64,000 nucleotides of DNA, taken from assembly GCA_024114885.1 (NCBI GenBank), contig CP099422.1, forward strand, positions 372,001 through 436,000, given 5' to 3'. The notes under the pieces were generated by a model. That model worked only from the letters and a program-made list of their open reading frames with translations, ran no database searches and was not told the DNA's origin. The translations under genes and the position numbers were made by a program. The stretch's first letter is position 1. Every line of letters begins with the position of its first letter. The DNA is from Septoria linicola (taxonomy: Eukaryota; Ascomycota; Dothideomycetes; Mycosphaerellales; Mycosphaerellaceae). Shown here piece after piece: positions 56,099 through 64,000 of the stretch.

Positions 56099-57517
56099 CG
56101 CTACCAGCTGGGGCCGAGGCATTACATGGGCCTCGACAAAGAGCCTCTTGTCCGTGGTTCGCACAGTCAGGCTGGAGCTCAGGAATTGGCTGATCTTACC
56201 TTCTGCGTAGCGGTAAAGCTTGCGTTGTCCAGCCTGCGGCATGACCCAAAGCTGCGGGATCCACTTGCCCGCGTGTTGATGGTTGAACAGGTCCCTCCAA
56301 TCAATCGGTTAGCCGTCTCGATCTCCAGCACGATTGGTTGCTTTTTGCACTTTTGCGATCACGTCCTGCAGCTCATCGCTCTCTACCACCACCAGCCGGG
56401 TATCTCTCGGAAAGTGGATATCTCTGAGTTGTCCAGGCGCATCGTACTTGTTGATGCACGATACTGCGATGTCGACATCATTCAGAGGCCATACCTCGAG
56501 GCCATGCCCATGCTCTTTCGGCTCATATTTGTTGTAACAGTACATCGGCAGAAAAGGCACGCCACTTCCCAGCTGCTGGTCATCATTGTCGCCGCTATCG
56601 ACCAGCTGTTTGAACTTCTCGAGAAACTGCGCTTTCGACTGGCCCTTCTTTTGCACCTGCTCAAGGCGACCTAGGTAGCAATTCTTGTTGGAGAACGGTA
56701 CTGTGCTCCACCGGGTGGTCTCTTTCACATCGCCGATACAGACTTCATCGAAATCGTATGCGTGGACTCTGCTGAATCTCACGGTACCTGTCGACCGATC
56801 CACCCATGCCAGCAAAGCTTGTGTGTATGCCACACCATCGACTCGATTCTCGTAACGCTTCTCAACTGGCTCTGCTCTCCACTCATCCCTGATGGGCTTC
56901 AAGCCGATGCGGATGATGCGGTAATCGGCTGCGATGTTGTTACACTGCGGCACGCAGACTTGCTGTTCGAAATCTGCAACAACGTCTTTGACACGACGCT
57001 GGGACAACCGTACGCTAATATTGAGTGTGAGATTTGACGCCCTCGGATTGAGAAAGAGATCTTCCACCGATTCGATCCTTGGCTGATCATCCATGTACAG
57101 AACCTCTCCACTTTGCTCATCAGGCATAGCGATAGCGATCGCGAGATCGAATACATATGGTCTGCCAGTCAGCTGTCGAGCAAGGTATACATCCTTGGCG
57201 ACTCTTTGAATCACAAGCTTCTTCATCAGAGCTGGCAGTGCTTGCAGCGGCTTGGTTGACGCGACTTTGAGAGAGGCGACGCGCCAATTCAGCCTGTTCC
57301 ATTGAGCAAAGTTCACCTTGCTGAAGCTGATCTGTAGTGTAGTAGAGCCTCTCGAGCTCGAGTCTGGACAGTGGCAGAGACCAGCCGGTGCCGCGCGAGC
57401 AGCACGTCCGCGCCTTCGAGCTGGTTTATTGATTGATCTTGAGAGCTGAATCTGAGCACCAAACGGATAGCATTGTGGCCCTGCTCTAGCCCAGCCTCCA
57501 TCGATCGACCTAGCCAT
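56099..57517 (-). pseudogene. Unknown-family paralog A, in-frame TAA before the conserved tail
   Basis: The open frame from ATG 57517 to TAA 56311-56309 encodes 402 aa. No domain is recognised. Beyond the TAA the same frame stays open for 70 codons to TGA 56098-56096, and this stretch contains the tail motif (LFVEAHVMP) shared with paralog B. Shared segments within the body include CIGDVKET, GSGVPFLPMYCYNK and DVDIAVSCIN. A CTAAC branch-like sequence overlaps the TAA, so an intron could remove it, but none I tried keeps phase. The first 60 residues look non-conserved. Confidence 0.5.
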
Positions 57518-57847
57518 AATGTGGACGATAGTCAGTGTTGTTAAGGTTTTTGTTTAGTACGCGCGCAGAGCACCTTGTTGCCTGGTCGACATGGGAGAAC
57601 GTGAAGGAAGTAATGATATCTGGAAGAACAAAGATTAAGCTGGAGCATTCACGCCTCCGACCTGAGCTCAGGTGCGCAGGCGATGCATTGACAGGTCGCA
57701 GGTGCTCGGTTGCTGTCCTATCGAATGAGGAGTGCCTTTCTGTGGCTCGTGCAGACAAACAAAACAGCAACGAGCTTGCACCTCTGTCTCGCTGAGAGCT
57801 TCGAGCACCGAGCACAACAACATGGCCACAACGAATCAAGTCGAACC
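57518..57847. promoter_or_regulatory. Head-to-head intergenic region between paralogs A and B
   Basis: 330 bp separate the two divergent ATGs, the arrangement expected after an inverted duplication. No coding sequence is supported. Confidence 0.35.
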
Positions 57848-60025
57848 ATGAGGACCTTCTACTTCAAGATTTGTCCACACGACGACTCGGGCATCGGTCT
57901 GGGGCTTGATACAAAAGGTTGGCATGTTCCCACAGCGTACGCTCAACTCGATGTAGGTGTACAATTGTTCCTGTGGTGATTCAGCTCAACTAACCGCGCC
58001 ACAGCAAGATGACAAGCGACAGATCGAGGAAGCCTTTGACGCTCTCGGCGGCCATCTCACGTTCCATGCCGCTACGGAAGCTTGCGACCAGGACCAATCG
58101 CTCTCTGATCTCCTGAGTAGACAGGGCTCTTGGAATGATGAGCTTGTGGAAAACACCGTATTCTGCATCCACAAAAGAACAGAACTGACTCCGATCATTC
58201 TCAACCTCGTTTTTCTCAAGCGCAACTGGAAGTCTACGGATTTTGAGTGGCTCAACAACCCTGCCGAGCAAGACTTCAAGAAGCAGGAGAGACAGGCCAG
58301 CATCCGCGTTGAGCACTCTTTTCGATGGGCACAGATGCCAGAGAGAATCGCACAGGAGCTCCTTGTCAAGGCAAGGAAACATTCGAAGTACAGCGCGAAG
58401 CTGCAACAGCGCCGCATTGAGCTGCCGTTCTTCGCCGGACTTGACGACACTCCTGAGGATCAGAAAACTAGCGGAGATCTACGTTTGATCGCGATCGACT
58501 CAGATCATCAATGTCAGACTGGTCGACAAGTAAGTATGCCAAGTGGACCCCCCTCTACTTGTTTACTTGCCTATATTAGCTAGATCGACTTGCTTGCAAG
58601 GGATTCTAGCCTCGCTTGCTTGCTACTTGCAAGGCTTATTCGCTCGCTAACGCTAAATACTCTAGACTGCTCAGAGCGGAGGCTCGTTTTAGGCCGAGAA
58701 GTGCCTAAGGCTAGCGAGAGGTCCGGTCTACCTACGCCTTAGAAGAGTAGCCCTTCTACGACTTACTTATTTGCAAGTATACTTAGTCCTAGGCTACTTG
58801 CTTACTTGCGATTCTTATGTTAGCAAAAGGCTCGCTACTTACTTACTTATTTGCTCAAAGGCTTGCAAGTAAGTAGAAATAACTTGCTTGTCGACCAGTC
58901 TGATCATGTCTTGCAAGTGTCTGACAGTACAAAAAGCCCCTTCCGCCCAACCTCTCGCGACGTATTTGTGCTTTAAGGTGTGAAAGAGCTACGAAAACCT
59001 GCACCCGAGCGGTCCGTCCAGTGCTATCAACACGATCCTCTGCGAGACTATCAGATCGTGCATCTAGGCAATGTGGGTTCTCAAGAAGCACTAGAGCCTG
59101 CAGAAGACGATCGCACTATTCGACTGTCCATGCCACTTCTCGCTTATCGAGACGAGTCGACAGAAGACCCAATGACACTCTTCTCGATCGACGCTTTCGA
59201 CATTGGCGATCACTGCATTGGAGACCCCATCGATCATCGGACGTTCTACCCCGAATATTTTGGCACTGGGCAACTTCACTACCTTCCGCCATTCACCGAG
59301 TTCAATCAAATTGGCCGATCGAGTAAGCGATTGAACCCGACCATCGCAGACCTAGAGCGAAAAAACAACAATCCCAAAAAGGAGACGATCGGAGTCGGCA
59401 ATGGCGTACCGTTCATTCCATGGTATACCAATAACAAGCTCGACAACAGCAACCCCTACCAGCAAGGGTTCGGCGTAGCTAAGCACGACGTCGACCCCAC
59501 GACAAAAGTGTAGCTGGCCATCCGCTGCATCAACCACCTGGAGCAAGACAACATATGGCTTCCACTAAGACTCATCATAACCCTTCCCATTACCGCTGGT
59601 GCCGCAGAAATCCGATCCGCTGTCGAGAAGCACCTCGTAAGCTCACGAGCAACCATCCTCAATGCCGAAGGCGAGAAACTTCTCCCAGCATCCACGCTCT
59701 GCAAGTCAGACTACCGGAGCACATGGGTGCTGGAACTCTGGATCTCACCACAAATGGTCGATGTACACAATGACGATCGGAGGATGCTCTTGTTTGCTTG
59801 TTCGGAGCAGGATGAGGAGAGGTATCCTCTCTTCCATGGGACATGAACCAGGAGATGGTTGAGAAGGGTGATACGAGAGTGTATGTGGAAGCGCATATCA
59901 TGCCAGAGGCAGGGGGAGTGGCGGCTACGGGGAGTGTGCATGTTCTTCAGCCTTTGGCTGAGGATGAGGGTCAGAATGGAGAGAGTGGGTTGGAAGCGAT
60001 GGAGGGGTTGACTATGGAGGAGTAG
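57848..60025 (+). pseudogene. Unknown-family paralog B, interrupted by inverted-repeat element and stops
   Basis: Exons 57848-57952 and 58005-58529 are clean (MRTFYFKICPHDDSGIG; intron GTAGGT...CACAG). A 390-bp inverted-repeat element follows at 58514-58903, then the frame containing VKELRKPAPERSVQCYQ, CIGDPIDHRTFYPEY and VGNGVPFIPWYTNN. This aligns with paralog A. TAA (58974-58976) and TAG (59511-59513) interrupt it, yet LAIRCINHLEQDN and over 100 more codons continue. A final -1 shift near 59,840 leads to RVYVEAHIMPEAG and a stop at 60025. Alternatively an intron 58530-58988 removes the element and the TAA. No domain is recognised. Confidence 0.5.
58514..58903. mobile_element. 390-bp non-autonomous inverted-repeat element (MITE-like)
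   Basis: The ends are near-perfect 22-bp inverted repeats: TCAGACTGGTCGACAAGTAA at the left (58514 onward), and the complement ending CTTGTCGACCAGTCTGA at the right (to 58903), with one mismatch. The interior is full of ACTTG/CTTAC tetramers and internal inverted repeats (CTTGCAAG) and has no coding capacity. An imperfect flanking duplication (ATCAATGT / ATCATGT) suggests an hAT-like 8-bp target site. The left end contains GTAAGT, a perfect splice donor. No second copy was seen in this window. Confidence 0.7.
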
Positions 60026-60299
60026 GGGAGAGGGAAGTGCCATCAGCTACCGCGCATCGGGGAAGGGAAAACGATCGAACTGTGGCGTTCTTGGCTGCAG
60101 GGCATGCCAACGAGTCGAACGAGGATGAGAATCGGTCGCACCGCAGAACAGCTGAACGACCGCCCTGAACGATCGCGACGGTACTAGACAGCATAGGACT
60201 GATGTCCAGCAGGCAGGTAGATCTCTGCCAAGGCAGCATGAGACGGAGCAGCTCAGCTCGACAATCGCTCACTTTCGCTCACTGTCCCTCACTTGAGTT

Positions 60300-61400
60300 A
60301 CAGTACATATACATCTCCAGATCTTGTCCTCTCAACGATCATCATTGGCTCAACGGTATGTAATTCATAAGTCGTCAGCGCTAGCTGGATACATGGTACC
60401 AAGGACCTCTGACCTAAGTCTATGGGCGACTTGGGAGCGAAGCCTGGTGTCGAGTGCAACTGCGAGTCTGTGGTGATTGTTTTGCCTCTTTCTCTGCTAT
60501 CCTTTGCGCCACACAACTCACGCTTATAAGTATCCAGCTCATTTGGAGCTATCTCTATTTCTTTTGGTACTTCCGTTTTGCCTTCGTAAGACAGTCCGGC
60601 ACTGAATTCATATATGGAATGCAGTCTAGCTTCTTCCACGATCGTCCCTGGCCCCTTGGCTCAGTCAGTAAGTCGTCAGCTCTCGCTAATGCTTGACAAC
60701 AAGTCTCAAGAGATTTGCCGTTCGAGGCCAGTCTGGAAGGCACTCGCACGGCGTCTTGATGGTATCGTGTGGTTGGAGGGACAGGGCGATTGTTTTTGCT
60801 TCCTCGATTCCTCTTTTCCGCTTGACGTAAACCGGTCTAGATACTGCTCCAGCATCCTATTCTTTTGCGTATCCGCCACGCTAGTCAAGACTGACCATTG
60901 TTATGATCTCGGACAAAAGATCAACAACGATCGTCCCCAGCTCTAATGGCTCAGTCAGTAAGTTGTCAGCACTCGTTGACGCTTGACCATTCGCTTCTGC
61001 TAGCTTAGCTGTTAGATCAAGAGTTCTCCCGACGACAGCACGCGAGGAGTCTTGCTATCAGGGGCTGGGGCGATTGTTTTGCCTCATCGCGATACCATTT
61101 TGCTTGCCTACATATTTGGCGTCCCGACGGATACGTCAAATGTAGCTGAACCTGGTAGAGCTTCATGTATAGCTCCAAGTTGAGTACTTCCAATGATCGT
61201 CGCTCGCTTCTATGGCTCAGTCAGTAAGTCGTCCGCGGTAGCTGATGCTTGACTTCAGTAGGTTTGCTCGATTAGATACAGGCTTCCAAAACCAGTATCT
61301 GTCCAGCACGACTATGTTTGCCTTGAGGCTAGCGCGATTATTTTGCTTCTTGCTGGCTTTGATCCTTGGCATTTTTGTCAGCGGTCCAGGTCGAGCGTGA
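60300..61400. repeat. Degenerate tandem array, four units of about 265-310 bp
   Basis: Two markers recur in the same order. The first, GGCTCAGTCAGTAAGTCGTC, is at 60347 (diverged), 60658, 60948 and 61214. The second, GCGATTGTTTTGC, is near 60472, 60784, 61069 and 61333. Spacings agree (311, 290 and 266 bp for the first; 312, 286 and 264 for the second). A GATCGTC sequence precedes each unit and a GCTTGAC follows the first marker in the last three. No continuous frame persists through all copies, so it is probably non-coding. Confidence 0.75.
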
Positions 61401-61474
61401 ATGATGGCGCTCGTCAGGGCACAGAAGATAGGCCTTATACAGTGACATGTATATGGCCTTGTTTGGTAACAGGT

Positions 61475-64000
61475 CTACTCCTTTCTCCTCTTCTTGAACT
61501 TCCCGCCCCCACCGCCTCCTCCACCATCACCACTCTCCCAATTCTTCCTCTTCTTGCCTTCTCTCTTCCAGAATTCATCTCGTTCCCTCTTCTCCCTCTC
61601 CTTCTTCTTCTCTTCATTCTCCGCAACTTTCTTCCTATACCCTTCCTTCCTCTCTTCCTGCTTCGCTCTCCTCTTCTCCACTTTCTCATTCCTTAGCGTC
61701 ATGACTTGCTGCATCAACCTCCTAGCGACCTTCTCCTCGCCACCGACCACAACAGCGCGTTTCTGGATGTACGTTTGTTTCTTCTGTGGCTTCATTTGTG
61801 TGATTTGAGATTTGTACGGTAGGTCTGCTTGGAGTTTGCGAGGTACGCGCAGAGGGTTGAAGTGGCGTTCTTGGCGTTCGACCGGGGCGTATTTGCTGTT
61901 CTTTTGCTGTGGAGTGGGCATGTTTTGAGCTGCTCGGACTTGGCCTGTTAGTCGCATGCCTTCCCATTCGCCTGCATCGCCGCCTTCGAGGAGGTTGGTG
62001 ACGGGGTTATAGAATCGGTGTGGTCGGACGGGGTACCAGGCGCGGAGGAAGATGATGTCGGACATGAGGACCTTATCTTCGAAGGTAGCACGGAAGCAGC
62101 CTTCGGGTTTTGAGAGGGCTTTCTTGATTTGACCTCGGATGCCGGAGACGGTCTTGATGCCTGCGCCTTCAAATTTGGCGATTTCGAGAGCGGAGGAGAA
62201 CATATCCTTGACAAAGGCTGTATTCTTGAAGATTTTGTAGGGGTGACCAGTCAGCTTGAGCTTCTTGACGATCTCGGTGCTCTCGTCGACGTTCAGAACC
62301 ACACCGGTCGCCGCTACACGGAAGCCAGGATTCTTGTTCGAGAAGGACTGAACGCAGCAGAAGCCAGTATTGGGCGCTGCTAGAGGTCCATAGAAAGTGC
62401 CAAAGCAGTGCATATGTTCCGGAGTGTACTTGAGCATACGGTTTCGCGTACGCGAGTCGGATATACTGTAGACGGGCGTGGACTGGAATCGTCTCCATCC
62501 CAGAGAGAAGATGAGAGGGTCGTTCGTCTTCAGAATCTTCTTATGCCATCTGTGACGCTTGATGCGGACTTGCACAAAGCCCATGCGCTCTTCAGTGGGC
62601 TGCAGTCCACCAATAAGCAGAGGGAATCGTGCATCAAAGTTCTCGACAAACTCGACGGGCACGTCTGACAGAATGAGACGAGCATAGGTGCCGGCTCGGA
62701 AGCCTTCTGCCCGTACTCGTGTGGCCTCGTCCAGATCCTCGAACTCCTTGCGATTGATGTCCTGCTGCTTCTTGAGCATAGCTTTCTGTGCATCGTACCA
62801 CTCGTCTTCACCAAACTCGTCGCCCTCAGCATCGCCGTTGGCTTCGCGATTGGTGTTCTTCGGGTTCAAGAATCCTTCGCGATCTTCTTCCTCAAAGCGC
62901 ATCTTCAGCTCCTCCTTCTTGCGCGCGTTCTTGGCTCGTTCGTCTTCGATGCTCTCCGGTCCATCAGCGCCATCCTCTACGTCGCCGCCTTCAAGATCTT
63001 TGAACTCTCCATCGCCTTCACTGTCATTGTCCAAGCCCTCGAAGTCATCGTCACCGTCTTCTCCGTCACCTAGCGCCTGTCCGTTGGCACCAGTCAGGCC
63101 GACCGCAGTGAAGCGTTGCCGGAGTGCCTCCACATTATCCTCGTCTGTCCACTTCTCCTCAAGCTCTTCGTAGTTGTATTTTGGAATCATGCGAACCTCG
63201 TACTCCTCGTCGGCACCTGGCTTCCTTCGGTTGAAGAAGACATCCTCCTGCTCATCGTCTTCATCATCTTCCTCGTCCTCACCTCGCCATTTCTTCACAA
63301 GCTCAGCTGTCGAGAGCATATCATCGTACATCATCTTCGCGAGGTCTGCAACCCGATATGGCTGCTTCTTGCCGGACATTCCTTTCACACGCTCTGACAT
63401 GTTGCTCTTCCAGCGTACTTCTCCATCTTCGTCTTCCAAGTCGAGCTCAGAGTCTTCTGCATCTGGATCGTCTTCGAGCTCTTGATCAGACACGTCCGAA
63501 ATTGATCCAAGATCGCTGTCTGAGTCTGCAAAGGCGACATCGCCCTCGACTTCGGTGTCCTTGTCTTTCTTCGAGCTGCGTGATTTCGATGACGCTTCTT
63601 GAAGTGCTTCGAGATCCGCCTCATCGTCTGTGTCGCCGCTCTCGAAACCCTCATCCTCGAGAACTTCATCATCACCTTCGCGATCGTACAGCGTAGCTTT
63701 CCTTGCGCTCTTGCGACCAGTGTCCTTCACTTCATCGTCATCCAGGCTCTTGATGCGTCGTCCGTCGTCGAACAGTGCTATGCCGTCATCCTCCGCCTTC
63801 TTGCGCTCGCCTTGCAAGCCGACAACCATCTGTTCACCCAGCCCTCTATCCTCATCGTCCTCGTTCGCATCGAATGTATTGCTCTTGACATCAATGTAGA
63901 CGGCATCTTTGTCCATGAGGACACCACCAACATCACTCATCGGCGCATAGATGACCTTCTGCTTCTCACCAAGCCGCCGCCTCTTCTTCGTGCCATCGGC
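61475..64000 (-). CDS. BMS1: Ribosome biogenesis GTPase Bms1 (5' part outside window)
   Basis: Partial: the frame is open from the window edge at 64000 to the stop at 61475, about 841 residues of the C-terminal portion. It begins after the GTPase domain with KKRRRLGEKQKVIYAPMSDV. Acidic low-complexity blocks follow, then WYDAQKAMLKKQQDINRKEF, and the conserved C-terminal domain (GTYARLILSDVPVEFVENF, HMHCFGTFYGPLAAPNTGF, RIKRHRWHKKILKTNDPL). It ends in a basic tail with a Gly run. Bms1 acts in the nucleolar SSU processome with Rcl1 during 18S rRNA maturation. Confidence 0.93.
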   Translation of the reverse strand, partial: ADGTKKRRRLGEKQKVIYAPMSDVGGVLMDKDAVYIDVKSNTFDANEDDEDRGLGEQMVVGLQGERKKAEDDGIALFDDGRRIKSLDDDEVKDTGRKSARKATLYDREGDDEVLEDEGFESGDTDDEADLEALQEASSKSRSSKKDKDTEVEGDVAFADSDSDLGSISDVSDQELEDDPDAEDSELDLEDEDGEVRWKSNMSERVKGMSGKKQPYRVADLAKMMYDDMLSTAELVKKWRGEDEEDDEDDEQEDVFFNRRKPGADEEYEVRMIPKYNYEELEEKWTDEDNVEALRQRFTAVGLTGANGQALGDGEDGDDDFEGLDNDSEGDGEFKDLEGGDVEDGADGPESIEDERAKNARKKEELKMRFEEEDREGFLNPKNTNREANGDAEGDEFGEDEWYDAQKAMLKKQQDINRKEFEDLDEATRVRAEGFRAGTYARLILSDVPVEFVENFDARFPLLIGGLQPTEERMGFVQVRIKRHRWHKKILKTNDPLIFSLGWRRFQSTPVYSISDSRTRNRMLKYTPEHMHCFGTFYGPLAAPNTGFCCVQSFSNKNPGFRVAATGVVLNVDESTEIVKKLKLTGHPYKIFKNTAFVKDMFSSALEIAKFEGAGIKTVSGIRGQIKKALSKPEGCFRATFEDKVLMSDIIFLRAWYPVRPHRFYNPVTNLLEGGDAGEWEGMRLTGQVRAAQNMPTPQQKNSKYAPVERQERHFNPLRVPRKLQADLPYKSQITQMKPQKKQTYIQKRAVVVGGEEKVARRLMQQVMTLRNEKVEKRRAKQEERKEGYRKKVAENEEKKKEREKRERDEFWKREGKKRKNWESGDGGGGGGGGKFKKRRKE

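Noticed and set aside
56033..56674. 213-aa plus-strand frame
   Set aside because: Antisense to paralog A and its tail, which show mutual homology with paralog B.
58967..58990. A one-base frameshift near 58,975 in paralog B
   Set aside because: Exact removal of the 390-bp element keeps the exon-2 frame through this point, so only the TAA needs explaining, not a shift.
60300..61400. CRISPR-like array
   Set aside because: The units are 265-310 bp, degenerate and few, in a eukaryotic genome; no spacer structure.

Overview
The window is nuclear DNA of a filamentous ascomycete. Genes are densely packed on both strands. Introns are short (mostly 50-60 bp) with GT..AG ends and CTAAC/CTGAC-like branch sites. 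The conserved proteins (Tad3, Orc5, Rpc82, Qcr2, Atp15, Mak10, Pup2, GCP2, Itt1-like, Srp68, Bms1) are fungal in type, and their flavour suggests a Dothideomycete, perhaps Mycosphaerellales. That lineage is an inference from memory, not a database result. Exon coordinates were derived by hand from splice signals, reading phase and family continuity.

Layout. 1-2.6 kb: an MFS transporter cut by the window edge and carrying an in-frame TAG, then a CYC2-like flavoprotein. 3-10.4 kb: a small unknown protein, TAD3, ORC5, AIM32 and a zinc-cluster regulator. 10.8-16 kb: a BTB protein, a GPI-type wall protein, unknowns, a mitochondrial GGQ release-factor-like protein and SLD7. 16.9-18.8 kb: a probable DUF4267 pseudogene and an F-box gene with a frame break. 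19.4-27.3 kb: RPC82, QCR2, ATP15 and MAK10. 28.5-31.5 kb: a DUF3468-like regulator convergent with L-arabinitol 4-dehydrogenase. 32-45.5 kb: an Arg/Ser-rich protein, PUP2, GCP2, a disordered protein, an acid sphingomyelinase, a Nudix hydrolase, an F-box/LRR protein and dolichyldiphosphatase. 45.9-47.9 kb: an RWD-RBR ubiquitin ligase with a one-base frameshift. 49.3-50.7 kb: a secreted Tyr/Lys/Thr repeat protein built from about 13 tiny exons. 53.6-64 kb: SRP68, a degenerate head-to-head pair of an unrecognised paralogous family (one member interrupted by a 390-bp inverted-repeat element), a four-unit tandem repeat array and a partial BMS1.

Most genes are housekeeping and are not functionally linked. 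Three things deserve attention: the 13-exon repeat protein; the TGA-CTA stop followed by 79 open codons at 29,945; and the decaying paralog pair with its inverted-repeat insertion. Several otherwise continuous frames are broken by single stops or one-base shifts. Sequence error, recent decay and stop-codon readthrough all remain possible explanations.
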